A stretch of DNA of 64,000 nucleotides, taken from assembly GCF_014640075.1 (NCBI RefSeq), contig NZ_BMGG01000010.1, positions 124,001 to 188,000 on the forward strand, given 5' to 3'. Both the position numbers and the translations under genes were made by a program. Positions 42,236-50,851 of the stretch are shown here, piece by piece (within the stretch, counting starts at the first letter, position 1; every line of letters begins with the position of its first letter). Source of the DNA: Chelatococcus reniformis. GTDB lineage: Bacteria; Pseudomonadota; Alphaproteobacteria; Rhizobiales; Beijerinckiaceae. The notes beneath the pieces were generated by a model. The model saw only the letters and a program-made list of their open reading frames with translations. It had not been told where the DNA came from and ran no database searches.

Positions 42236-43399
42236 GTGTCAGATTCGAAAGAGCCACTGCGCATCGGCGCGCTGTATTCCCAGACCGGCCGGACAGCTTT
42301 CGTGGAGCGGACGCAGCTTAATGCAACCCTGCTCGCCATCGAGGAAATCAACGCGGCCGGCGGGATCTGCGGCCGCGAGGTCGTCCCCGTCACCGTCGAC
42401 GCGCAATCCGATCCGCAGCGCTTCAGCCGCATCGCCGAGCATCTGCTCGACGAGGCTGGCGTCGCCATGCTGATCGGCTGCTACATGACCAACACGCGCC
42501 AGGCGGTCGTGCCCGTCGTCGAGCGCCGCGGGGCCGCCCTTGCCTATGCGGCCTGCTATGAGGGCTTCGAGTATTCGCCCAACGTGGTCTACGGCGGCGC
42601 CGTGCCCAACCAGCACATCCTGATGCTGGCGCGCCACCTCATGGCCAACGTGGGCAAGCGCTTCTACCTGGTGGGCACACGCTATACGTTCCCGATCGAA
42701 TCCAATCGCGTGATGATGACCCTGGTCGCCGAGCAGGACGGGCAAACCGTCGCCGAACGCTACGTCAAGCTGGACGCCGAGCGCAGCGAGCTGGCGGCGA
42801 TCGTCGGCGACATCAAGGCGAAGCGGCCGGACGTCGTCTTCTGCACGGTGGTGGGGGAGGCGGCCAGCCTGTTCTACCAGCTCTGCCGGGACGCCGGGGT
42901 CATGTCCGACACCGCCATCGCCAGCCTGACCATCACCGAGGCGGAGATCGCGCTCATGCCGGCCGGTCTGGCCGAGGGCCATTTGACCGCCGCGACCTAC
43001 TTCCAGACCATCGGGACAGCCGCGAACCGTCAGTTCGTCCGGAACTACAAGGCCAAATTCGGAGCGCACGAGCCACTGAATGCGATGGCGGAGACGGCCT
43101 ATGGCCTCACCCACATGGTGCTGGCCGCCGGCGCCCGAGCGGGATCCTTCGCTCCGGCGGCGCTGCGGGCCGCCCTTGGCGACCAGCCCTTCGAGGCGCC
43201 GCAGGGCACCGTGCGGCTCGATGCCGACAACAGCCACTTCTACCTTTGGCCGCGCATCGGGCGGGTGGAGGCCGACGGCCAGTTCGCCATCATCGAGGAG
43301 AGCCCGGTCGCGGTGAAGCCCGACCCCTACCTGATCAACCACACGCTCGCCGACTGCGAGCCGACGATCGCGTTCAACCTGCGGACGGCGCGGAGGTAG
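42236..43399 (+). CDS. amiC: AmiC-like amide-binding regulator
   Basis: A 387-residue protein of the periplasmic-binding fold without a signal peptide, matching AmiC/NegC/UrtA-like sensors: R-I-G-A-L-Y-S-Q-T-G at the start, E-E-I-N-A-A-G-G-I-C-G-R-E-V, and the A-E-x-A-Y-G-x-x-x-M-x-x-A-A segment near 290. In Pseudomonas, AmiC holds AmiR silent until it binds a short amide. The GTG at 42236 follows GGGGAG and the terminator. The amiR gene begins 6 bp after its stop, an arrangement typical of the AmiC-AmiR pair. Confidence 0.85.
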   Translation: MSDSKEPLRIGALYSQTGRTAFVERTQLNATLLAIEEINAAGGICGREVVPVTVDAQSDPQRFSRIAEHLLDEAGVAMLIGCYMTNTRQAVVPVVERRGAALAYAACYEGFEYSPNVVYGGAVPNQHILMLARHLMANVGKRFYLVGTRYTFPIESNRVMMTLVAEQDGQTVAERYVKLDAERSELAAIVGDIKAKRPDVVFCTVVGEAASLFYQLCRDAGVMSDTAIASLTITEAEIALMPAGLAEGHLTAATYFQTIGTAANRQFVRNYKAKFGAHEPLNAMAETAYGLTHMVLAAGARAGSFAPAALRAALGDQPFEAPQGTVRLDADNSHFYLWPRIGRVEADGQFAIIEESPVAVKPDPYLINHTLADCEPTIAFNLRTARR

Positions 43400-43404
43400 G
43401 CCCC

Positions 43405-43995
43405 GTGCTCAAAGCCCTTCGCGATATCCGCAGCCTTCGAGTCCACATCCTGCACCCCAAGGACCGGGAGTGCGACGAGCTTGTCGCCCAGGTGCGCCGC
43501 ATCGGCTGCCGCGTGGAGGCGGTGTGGCCGCCGCAGGACGACATCCCGCCGGAGACCAACATCGCCTTCTTGCTCTTCCGGCAGGATATACTGACCGATT
43601 CCCTATTGAAGGCACTCGCCGACCGGCTGCCGGAGCTGACGCTGATCGGCATCGTCGAGTTCGAGAGCCCGGCGGTGATCGAGGCGGTGGTCCGCGCCGG
43701 CGCCAAGGCGGTCATTACCAAGCCGATCCGGCCATTTGGGCTGTTGACAAGTATGATAATCGCCAATACTCTATCTGAAAGGATTAAATCATCATCAGAT
43801 AGATTAGCTAAGCTGCAAGCCAGGATAAATGGCTTGAAGCGAATCGAGCAGGCCAAGTCGATTCTGATGTCCAGAAAGGGCCTGTCCGAGCAGGATGCCT
43901 ACGACACGCTAAGGGAGCGTGCGATGGCGAAGCGGACGACGATGGAGTCGATCTCGTCCGCCATTATCGAAGCGAACGAGTTCTTCGGTACGTAA
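43405..43995 (+). CDS. amiR: AmiR-like ANTAR transcription antiterminator
   Basis: A 196-residue protein with an N-terminal pseudo-receiver domain (about 10-120), a coiled-coil linker (about 125-150) and a C-terminal ANTAR domain with the pattern A-K-S-I-L-M-x-x-x-G-L-S-E-Q-D-A-Y-x-x-L-R-x-x-A-M. Such proteins bind paired small hairpins in nascent leader RNA and prevent termination. GTG 43405 is eight bases after GGAGG. Bases 43740-43810, encoding the coiled coil, are markedly AT-rich with ATA, TTA, TCA and AGT codons rare elsewhere in the window. The likely targets are the terminators at 42176 and 44251. Confidence 0.88.
   Translation: MLKALRDIRSLRVHILHPKDRECDELVAQVRRIGCRVEAVWPPQDDIPPETNIAFLLFRQDILTDSLLKALADRLPELTLIGIVEFESPAVIEAVVRAGAKAVITKPIRPFGLLTSMIIANTLSERIKSSSDRLAKLQARINGLKRIEQAKSILMSRKGLSEQDAYDTLRERAMAKRTTMESISSAIIEANEFFGT
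43771..43802 (+). repeat. Inverted repeat within amiR
   Basis: CTATCTGA (43771-43778) and TCAGATAG (43795-43802) form a perfect 8-bp inverted repeat with a 16-nt spacer inside the AT-rich, coiled-coil-coding part of amiR. It could be an RNA hairpin or a binding site, or a by-product of the unusual base use. Confidence 0.4.
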
Positions 43996-44241
43996 GCTAG
44001 GTAGCGGCGGCGGTGGCCGGGACGAGCCTGCCATCCATCCATCCGTGCGGGACGGATCATTCGGTCTGACCCGTCGGGAACGCTTCCGATCTGACGCGGC
44101 GATGAAGTTGAGAATGCCATCACCGCAAATAGTAATCCGCCGTATCGTGTTGTCATGCGCGTTGATGTGATCTGAATACGGCTATTCCAAGTTGTACATT
44201 CGACGCGGGCGCGCCAAAGCTGCCGCCACCCGTGTCCCGGA

Positions 44242-44254
44242 GGCTAAGGGAGCC
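44242..44254 (+). promoter_or_regulatory. Candidate antiterminator hairpin, leader 2
   Basis: GGCT-AAGGG-AGCC, a 4-bp stem with the same AAGGG loop as at 42171-42185. The AGCC arm belongs to the 5' arm of the downstream terminator, so the structures are mutually exclusive. ANTAR targets are described as two small hairpins with A1 and G4 in the loop; only one hairpin per leader was found, and its loop is five rather than six bases. Confidence 0.45.
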
Positions 44255-44286
44255 ACCACCAGCTTGATCGCTGGCGGTGGCTTTTT
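44251..44286 (+). terminator. Intrinsic terminator upstream of hyuA
   Basis: GCCACCACCAGC (44252-44263) pairs with GCTGGCGGTGGC (44270-44281) with one mismatch and a 6-nt loop, followed by TTTTT (44282-44286). It is 79 bp upstream of hyuA and would block the operon unless read through. Confidence 0.8.
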
Positions 44287-44365
44287 CGTTTTCGCGACGC
44301 CGTGACCTCAAGGCTCGGCGCAACGGCAGCGGCGCGACCAAAACGCGCCCAAGGAGCAAGTCATC

Positions 44366-46420
44366 ATGTCGACAACCGAAGTATCCAAGGACGCGGTGAG
44401 GGTCGCCTGCGACGTGGGCGGCACGTTCACGGACATCTGCGTGCTCAACGAGCTGACGGGCCGCATGCATGTCGCCAAGGTGCCGACGACGCCCGATCCG
44501 ATCGAGGGCGTGCTCGCCGGCATCGACGCCGGCGGCGTTGCGCTCAAGGACATCGTGCTGTTCTCGCACGGCACGACGCTCGCCACCAACGCGCTCATCA
44601 CCCGCCGCTTCCCGCCGGCGGTGATGATCACCACCAAGGGGTTTCGCGACACCATCGAGATCCGGCGCGGCAATCGCGACGACCTGTGGGACACCTACAA
44701 GGAGATGGCGAAGCCCTACATCCGCCGGCGTGACCGGCTCGTCGTCAGCGAGCGCATCGACTATTCCGGCCGCATGGTGACGCCGCTCGACGAGGCCGAG
44801 GCGGCCGATCTGGCGCGCATCGTCAAGAAGCGCGGCGTCAAGACCGTGGCGATCTGTTTCGCCAACGCCTTCATCAACCCGGAGAACGAGCGGCGGATGC
44901 GGGACATCCTGGCGCGCGAGATCCCCGACGCCACCATTTCGCTGTCCAGCGACATCATGCCGGAGATCTTCGAGCACGAACGCTTCTCCACCACCGTGGC
45001 CAACGCGGTGCTGGCGCCCGTCGTCGGTTCCTACGCGCGCCGGCTGGAAGGGCGCATGAAGGAAGGCGGCTACCACGAAGACGTGCTGCTGCTGCATTCC
45101 GGCGGCGGCGTGATGACGGCCAAGACGGCCGAGCAGTTCGCCGCGCGCCTGTCGGCCTCCGGCATCGCCGCGGGCGCCATCGCCAGCCGCTTCGTGGCCG
45201 AACATGCCGGCTTCAAGAACTCCATCGGCCTCGACATGGGCGGCACGTCCACAGACGTGTCGCTGTGTGACAACGGCAATCTGCGCGTCACCAAGGAATG
45301 GTACGTCGAATACGGCTATCCGATCTGCTTCCCCTCCATCGAGGTGCTCACCATCGGCGCTGGCGGCGGCTCGCTCGCCTGGATCGATGCGGCCAAATCG
45401 CTGCGCAACGGCCCGCAGTCCGCCGGCTCGACTCCCGGTCCCGCCTGCTACGGCCGCGGCGGCAGCAACCCGACCAACTGCGACGCCAACGTTGTGCTTG
45501 GCCGGCTAAGCGACAATCTGGCCGGCGGCAAGGTCTTGCTCGACAAGGCGCTGGCAACCGCGGCGATCACCGGCGGTGTCGCCGACCCGCTCGGCATGTC
45601 GGTCGAGGAGGCGGCGCTGGCGGTGCTCAAGGTGGCCAACGCCAACATGGCTGACGCCGTGCGGCTGCTGTCGATCCGCCGCGGCTACGATCCGCGCGAC
45701 TTCGCGCTCGTGGCCTTCGGGGGCGCCGGGCCGCTGCACGGGGCGGCGCTCGCCAAGGATCTGTCGATCCCGGTGGTGCTGGTGCCGCCCAATCCGGGGG
45801 TGACCTCGGCGCTCGGTTGCCTCTTGGTCGATATCCAGCATGACGTCACGCAGATGTACCTGTCCAAGGTCGAGGACGTCGCCATCGACGACCTCGAGAC
45901 GACGTTCCGGGCCCTGGAGATCGAGGGGCGCGAACGCCTCAAGAACGAGGGCGTCGGCGACGACCGCATGGTGTTCCAGCGCAAGATCGACATGCGCTAC
46001 CTCGGCCAGTGGCGGGCGCTGTCGATCCCGCTTTCGGCGCCGATCACCTCGCTGGACGAGGCTATCGCCAGCTTCCACCACGAGCACGGCCGCGAGCACA
46101 ATTATTCGCGCCCCGGCGCGCCAGTGGAGATCTATCGCGTCAGCGTCATCGCAACCGGCCTCACGCCACAGGCCAGCTTCGCCGAGTTCGATCTCACGGA
46201 CGCCCCGGCCGTCGCTGTGGGCAGCCGTTCCGTCCGTTTCGACGAATTGCCCGAGGCGGTCGAGACGCCGGTCTACGACCGAGGGGCCCTGCAAGCCGGC
46301 ATGAAGGTTGCCGGCCCCGCCGTTATCGACCAGCTCGACTCCACCATCCTGGTGCCGCCGGGCGTCACCGCCGAAGTCGACCGCTCCCTCACTATCGTGA
46401 TGCGCATTCCGCTCGCCTGA
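44366..46420 (+). CDS. hyuA: Hydantoinase/oxoprolinase subunit A (ATP-dependent)
   Basis: A 684-residue HyuA-type subunit. The N-terminal ASKHA ATP-binding elements V-G-G-T-F-T-D-I (about 16-24), H-G-T-T-L-A-T-N-A-L-I-T-R-R and the phosphate-2 D-M-G-G-T-S-T-D-V-S-L are complete. With HyuB it cleaves a cyclic or stabilised amide using ATP, as in N-methylhydantoinase and 5-oxoprolinase, or carboxylates a ketone as in acetone or acetophenone carboxylases. The ATG at 44366 follows AAGGAG. The attenuator-like leader upstream and the amide sensor pair favour the amidohydrolase role. Confidence 0.92.
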   Translation: MSTTEVSKDAVRVACDVGGTFTDICVLNELTGRMHVAKVPTTPDPIEGVLAGIDAGGVALKDIVLFSHGTTLATNALITRRFPPAVMITTKGFRDTIEIRRGNRDDLWDTYKEMAKPYIRRRDRLVVSERIDYSGRMVTPLDEAEAADLARIVKKRGVKTVAICFANAFINPENERRMRDILAREIPDATISLSSDIMPEIFEHERFSTTVANAVLAPVVGSYARRLEGRMKEGGYHEDVLLLHSGGGVMTAKTAEQFAARLSASGIAAGAIASRFVAEHAGFKNSIGLDMGGTSTDVSLCDNGNLRVTKEWYVEYGYPICFPSIEVLTIGAGGGSLAWIDAAKSLRNGPQSAGSTPGPACYGRGGSNPTNCDANVVLGRLSDNLAGGKVLLDKALATAAITGGVADPLGMSVEEAALAVLKVANANMADAVRLLSIRRGYDPRDFALVAFGGAGPLHGAALAKDLSIPVVLVPPNPGVTSALGCLLVDIQHDVTQMYLSKVEDVAIDDLETTFRALEIEGRERLKNEGVGDDRMVFQRKIDMRYLGQWRALSIPLSAPITSLDEAIASFHHEHGREHNYSRPGAPVEIYRVSVIATGLTPQASFAEFDLTDAPAVAVGSRSVRFDELPEAVETPVYDRGALQAGMKVAGPAVIDQLDSTILVPPGVTAEVDRSLTIVMRIPLA

Positions 46421-46451
46421 GATGCTGCTGCACCTGAAGAAAGATCTTGCC

Positions 46452-48464
46452 ATGAGCACGAACGACAAGGGATTGGATCCCGTCACCTTCGAAGTTCTCA
46501 AGAACGCTTACGTCAATATCGTCGACCAGATGGCGGAGCAGATCTTCCGTACCTGCTATTCTTTCGTCATCTATTCCCGCGATTTCTCGTCGGCGCTGTG
46601 CGACGTCAACGGCGACACCATCATGCAGGGCAGCGGCGATATCGCCGCGCATGTCGGGACGTTGCACTACACGGCCAAAGCGGTGATCAACAACTTCAAG
46701 GATGACATCCATCCCGGTGACGTCTTCGTCGTCAACGACGTCTACCAGGGCGGCACTCACTTCAACGATACACGCATCGTGCGCCCGATGTTCTACAAGG
46801 GCGAACTGCTCGGCTTCTCCCAAGCCAACGGCCACTGGGCCGACGTGGGCGGCGCCGTGCCAGGCTCCTTCAACGTCAATGCCATCGACCATATGGCGGA
46901 GGGCCTGCGCATCACGCCGACGCGGGTGTGGAGCAAAGGCCGGTGCCTCGACGACGTCTGCCGGCTGATCGCCTCCAACACGCGGGCACCGGCCGACATC
47001 ATCGGCGACATGCAGGCCCAGGCTGAGGCCACCAGGGTGGCGGAGCAGGAGATCTGCCGCCTGGTCGAGAAGTACGGGCTCGACGTCATCAAGCGCTCCT
47101 TTGGCGCCGTGCAGGACTATGTCGAGGTGCTCACGCGCCAGCGGGTCTCCGAACTGCCCGACGGCGTGTGGCAGACCGAGGACTACATCGACGTCGATCC
47201 GGGTCTCGGCGAGGGCCTGATCCCGATCCGCATCACCATGACCATCAAGGGCGACAGGGTGCATTACGACCTGTCGAAGTCCCATCCCAAGTCGATCTCG
47301 AGCTTCCTCAACGCCTGCTTCGGCGGCGCCTTCGCCGCCATCGTCGCCGGCACCAAGATGCAGTTCCCCGAGATCCCGTTGAACTCGGGCTTCTACCGGG
47401 TCGTCACCGTCGATCTTGGTCCAGAGGGATCGGTGGTCAATGCCGCCTGGCCGACGCCGGTGGCCGGTTTCTGCTCGGGGCCGTTCGAGAAGATCATGAA
47501 CTCGATCTTCGAACTGTGGGCGGAGATCCTGCCGGAGCGGGCGATGGCCTGCACCTTCAACCTGGATTACCTGCTGATCGGTGGACGCGATGGGCGCCAG
47601 CCGGGCCACCAATACTTCATGTGGTACGACTGGATGGTCGGCGGCTGGGGCGCCCGCAACGGCCGCGACGGCTGGGCGGCCACCGGCCCGGTGTTCGGCG
47701 TCCAGCTCGGTACCCAGCCGTTCGAGGGCCAGGAGCGGCTGGCACCGGTGCTGACCACCTGTCACGAGCTGCAGGTCGATTCCGGCGGCCCGGGCGAGTT
47801 CCGCGGCGGCATGGGGGTCGAGAAGGGCGTCATCCTCACCAAGGTGGACCGCACCGTGGTCTCCTACTGCTGCGACCGCGAGCGCTCGATCACCTGGGGG
47901 CTGTGGGGCGGCCTGCCGTCCATTCCGCACGGCGTCTGGGTCAACCGGGACACCCAGGGCGAGCGCTACCTCGGCTCCCTCTTTTCCAACGTGCCGCTCG
48001 AGGCGGGCGACATGGTCTCGCGACCATCCGCCGGCGGCGGCGGCCTCGGTGATCCGCTGGAGCGGGACGAGGAGCTCGTCTGCGAGGACGTGGCCGACGG
48101 CTACGTCTCGATCGAGCGGGCGGCCAAGGACTACGGCGTCGTGGTCAAGGAGATCGATGCGGATCTGGCCGAATACGAGGTCGATCACGAGGCGACGCTC
48201 GCCCGCCGCGCCTACATCCGCAGCAACCGCGCGAAGTGGCTGCAGGAGGATGCGGAAACCGTAGCCGCGCGCTACCGCGCCGGCGAACTCACCATGCACG
48301 ACCTCATCCGCGCCCATGGCGTCATCGTCAACTGGGGCTCGGGCGAACTGCTGCCCAAGACCACCGAACAGTTCCGCGCCATGCTGATGCGCCGCACCGC
48401 GCCCTACTGGGGCAAGAGCGTCGCCAGCGGCAAGGACGCATCCGTCACACTCAAGGTCGCCTGA
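46452..48464 (+). CDS. hyuB: Hydantoinase/oxoprolinase subunit B
   Basis: A 670-residue HyuB-family subunit: the D-P-V-T-F-E-V-L-K-N start, Y-S-R-D-F-S-S-A-L-C-D, H-P-G-D-V-F-V-V-N-D-x-Y-x-G-G-T-H, H-W-A-D-V-G-G-x-x-P-G-S and a C-terminal G-G-G-G-x-G-D-P block. It works with HyuA on the substrate hydrolysis half-reaction. The ATG at 46452, after GAAGAAAG, is the family-type start; an ATG at 46422, 1 bp after the hyuA stop, is an alternative in-frame start. No extra gamma subunit follows, unlike acetone carboxylase. Confidence 0.92.
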   Translation: MSTNDKGLDPVTFEVLKNAYVNIVDQMAEQIFRTCYSFVIYSRDFSSALCDVNGDTIMQGSGDIAAHVGTLHYTAKAVINNFKDDIHPGDVFVVNDVYQGGTHFNDTRIVRPMFYKGELLGFSQANGHWADVGGAVPGSFNVNAIDHMAEGLRITPTRVWSKGRCLDDVCRLIASNTRAPADIIGDMQAQAEATRVAEQEICRLVEKYGLDVIKRSFGAVQDYVEVLTRQRVSELPDGVWQTEDYIDVDPGLGEGLIPIRITMTIKGDRVHYDLSKSHPKSISSFLNACFGGAFAAIVAGTKMQFPEIPLNSGFYRVVTVDLGPEGSVVNAAWPTPVAGFCSGPFEKIMNSIFELWAEILPERAMACTFNLDYLLIGGRDGRQPGHQYFMWYDWMVGGWGARNGRDGWAATGPVFGVQLGTQPFEGQERLAPVLTTCHELQVDSGGPGEFRGGMGVEKGVILTKVDRTVVSYCCDRERSITWGLWGGLPSIPHGVWVNRDTQGERYLGSLFSNVPLEAGDMVSRPSAGGGGLGDPLERDEELVCEDVADGYVSIERAAKDYGVVVKEIDADLAEYEVDHEATLARRAYIRSNRAKWLQEDAETVAARYRAGELTMHDLIRAHGVIVNWGSGELLPKTTEQFRAMLMRRTAPYWGKSVASGKDASVTLKVA

Positions 48465-48575
48465 GACCATGGTCGGCCCGCACCGCGGGCCGTCCGCCAT
48501 CGCGCAGATCCGGCCGCACCGGGCGCCGGAGCGTCATCGCCCGTGCATCAACACAACTGGAAGGTGGACACGATC

Positions 48576-49820
48576 ATGGTCGACATCACCCGTAGGACGC
48601 TCCTCACCCTCGCCGCAGGGGGCGCCGCCGCCAGCGTCGGCCCCTTCTATCTCAGGCGGGCGCAGGCCGCCGACGCCATTCCCATCGCCGGCATCCACGA
48701 TGCCTCGGGCGGCATCGACATCTATGGCCGGCCGATGATCAACTGCCTGCAACTGGCCGTGGAGGAGCTCAATGCGGCCGGCGGCGTGCTCGGCAAGCCA
48801 TTGAACCTGGTCAACTACGACCCCCAGTCGAACATGCAGCTCTACACCCAGTACGCCACCGAGGCGGCGACGAAGCAGAAGGCCGCGGTGGTGTTCGGCG
48901 GTATCCTGTCGGCGTCGCGCGAGGCCATGCGGCCGACGCTGCGGCGCTTCAAGACGCCCTATTTCTACAGCCTGCTGTACGAGGGCGGCGTCTGCGATCG
49001 CAACATCTTCTGCATGGGCTCGACGCCGGCGCAGACCTTGCAGAAGTTCACGCCCTTCGTGATGAAGCGTTTCAACGGCAAGAAGATCTACACCTTGGCC
49101 GCCGACTACAACTACGGCCAGATCACCGCCAAGTGGATCAAGAAGTTCGCCACCGAGAGCGGCGGCGACGTCGTCGCCACCGACTTCTTCCCCCTCGACG
49201 TCAATGATTTTGGGCCGACGATCCGCAAGATCCAGGCGGCGCAGCCCGACATCATCATGTCGGTGCTGGTCGGCGCCAACCACAATGCGTTCTATCGGCA
49301 ATGGGTGGCCGCCGGCATGAAGAACAAGATCCCGATGGCCTCGACGACGTTCGGCATCGGCAACGAGCAGCTCACCACCTCCCCCGAGGAGCAGAACGGC
49401 ATCATCGTCTCCTACGCCTACCTCGACGGCATCCAGACGCCTGAGAACAAGGCGTTTCTGGCGAAATACACCAAGCGCTTCGATGACAAGGCGGACCCCG
49501 TCACCGAGGGCGCGGCGATGACCTATCACGCCGTCAACCTGTGGGCGAAGGCGGCCGAGCTGGCCGGCAGCGTCGACCGCGATAAGGTGATCGAGGCGCT
49601 GGAGACCGGCCTGAGCTTCATCGGCCCGGCGGGCAAGACCACCATCGATCCCGCCACCCACCACGACACGCTCGACGTCTACATCGCCGAAGTGCGGGAC
49701 CGCAAGTTCAACGTGCTCGAGAGCTACTTGCAGCAGCCTCCGGCCGACACTGCCGCGGTCTGCAACCTCAGGGCCCATCCCAACGAGAACAAGCAATTTG
49801 TCATCGACGTGAAGGTGTGA
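48576..49820 (+). CDS. ABC transporter substrate-binding protein, Tat-type signal
   Basis: A 414-residue HAAT-family binding protein. The N terminus T-R-R-T-L-L-T-L-A-A-G-G-A-A-A has a twin-arginine pattern, so export in folded form is likely. The mature part resembles AmiC/UrtA-like amide and urea binders: D-A-S-G-G-I-D-I-Y-G, E-E-L-N-A-A-G-G-V-L-G, Y-F-Y-S-L-L-Y-E-G-G. ATG 48576 is preferred over an ATG at 48543. The permease genes follow after a palindromic repeat pair, which may allow more binding protein than permease to be made. Confidence 0.88.
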   Translation: MVDITRRTLLTLAAGGAAASVGPFYLRRAQAADAIPIAGIHDASGGIDIYGRPMINCLQLAVEELNAAGGVLGKPLNLVNYDPQSNMQLYTQYATEAATKQKAAVVFGGILSASREAMRPTLRRFKTPYFYSLLYEGGVCDRNIFCMGSTPAQTLQKFTPFVMKRFNGKKIYTLAADYNYGQITAKWIKKFATESGGDVVATDFFPLDVNDFGPTIRKIQAAQPDIIMSVLVGANHNAFYRQWVAAGMKNKIPMASTTFGIGNEQLTTSPEEQNGIIVSYAYLDGIQTPENKAFLAKYTKRFDDKADPVTEGAAMTYHAVNLWAKAAELAGSVDRDKVIEALETGLSFIGPAGKTTIDPATHHDTLDVYIAEVRDRKFNVLESYLQQPPADTAAVCNLRAHPNENKQFVIDVKV

Positions 49821-49844
49821 TGAGCGCCAGACAACACTGCGATG

Positions 49845-49960
49845 CCGTCATGGCCGGGCTTGACCCGGCCATCCATCGAAAAGTAACGGCGTCGTCGTCG
49901 GCCAGACGATCTGAGTTCTTGAGTGGATGGATGGCCGGGTCAAGCCCGGCCATGACGCGG
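49845..49960. repeat. Palindromic repeat pair B
   Basis: Two facing units, 49845-49878 and 49924-49960, each with an ATGGCCGGG...CCCGGCCAT palindrome, separated by about 45 bp. It lies inside the transporter operon between the binding-protein gene and livH, the same position as the REP sequence between malE and malF in E. coli. Confidence 0.85.
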
Positions 49961-49984
49961 CGACTACCGTTGAGAGCCCTATAG

Positions 49985-50851
49985 ATGGATTACATCGTCA
50001 TCATCGTTTTGCAGCTCGCGGTGACTGTCGCCAACCTGGCCCTGATCGCGGCTGGTCTGGCGATTGTCTTCGGCATGATGAGGGTCATCAACTTCGCCCA
50101 TGGCGAGTTCTTGATGCTGGGCGGCTATGCCGCCATCGTCTCGCACCGGGCCGGAGTCAACCTCTGGATCGCCATGTTCGTCGTCGCGCCCCTCGTCGTC
50201 GGCGCCGTCGGAGCCGTTCTGGAGCGGCTGGTGATCCGCCGGCTCTATGGGCGCATGATCGACACCATGCTGGCGACGTGGGGCATCAGCCTGGCGCTGA
50301 TCGGCCTCGTCACCGTGGTCTTCGGCAACACGGTATCGGGCATCTCGCCGCCGCTCGGCAGCCTGGAGGTCGGCCGCTATGCCATCGGCCGCTACGAGCT
50401 GCTGCTGGCGGTCGTCTGCGCAGCTCTCTACGGGGGTGGCTGGTTGCTGTTGCGGCGCACCTCCTTTGGGCTGATCGCCCGCGGCACCATGCAGAACCGC
50501 ACCATGGCTGCGGCTCTCGGAGTCGATCCCGGCCGCGTCTACGCCGTCACCTTCGCCGCCGGCGCCGCCGTCACTGGTCTTGCCGGCGCTTTGATCGCGC
50601 CCATCGCCGGGGTCGTGCCGACGATCGGCGCGGCCTACATCGCCAAGGCCTTCATCACCGTTATCTCCGGCGGCGCCGCCATCATCGCGGGTACGCTGAG
50701 CTCGGCCACCCTGCTCGGCTCGATCAACACCGCCTTCGCCTTCGCCTTCAGCCCGGTGTTGGGCGAGGTCGCCCTGCTGGCCGCGGCCGTCATCCTGCTG
50801 CGGCTGCTGCCGCAGGGAATCACCGGCCGCTTCTTCAGAAAGTCGCTGTGA
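49985..50851 (+). CDS. livH: ABC transporter permease LivH/UrtB type
   Basis: A 288-residue inner-membrane permease with the N-F-A-H-G-E-F-L-M-L-G-G-Y motif (about 36-48), G-T-M-Q-N-R-T-M-A-A-A-L-G-V-D coupling loop and about eight hydrophobic helices. It is closer in style to the UrtB/amide branch than the LivH at 30.3 kb. Its stop codon shares one base with the livM start. Confidence 0.9.
   Translation: MDYIVIIVLQLAVTVANLALIAAGLAIVFGMMRVINFAHGEFLMLGGYAAIVSHRAGVNLWIAMFVVAPLVVGAVGAVLERLVIRRLYGRMIDTMLATWGISLALIGLVTVVFGNTVSGISPPLGSLEVGRYAIGRYELLLAVVCAALYGGGWLLLRRTSFGLIARGTMQNRTMAAALGVDPGRVYAVTFAAGAAVTGLAGALIAPIAGVVPTIGAAYIAKAFITVISGGAAIIAGTLSSATLLGSINTAFAFAFSPVLGEVALLAAAVILLRLLPQGITGRFFRKSL

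Larger units (their letters stand above)
43996..44365 (+). promoter_or_regulatory. Leader region of the hyuAB operon
   Basis: 370 bp between amiR and hyuA with no ORF. It contains an inverted repeat GAATA-CGGC-TATTC (44174-44187), then a hairpin GGCT-AAGGG-AGCC at 44242-44254 and a terminator at 44251-44286, and ends with AAGGAG before hyuA. The order hairpin-terminator-gene behind an ANTAR regulator is the expected layout of a positively controlled leader. Confidence 0.55.

Noticed and set aside
44366-48464. Acetone or acetophenone carboxylase
   Set aside because: No gamma or delta subunit genes and an AmiC/AmiR context; hydantoinase-type hydrolysis fits better, though not proven.
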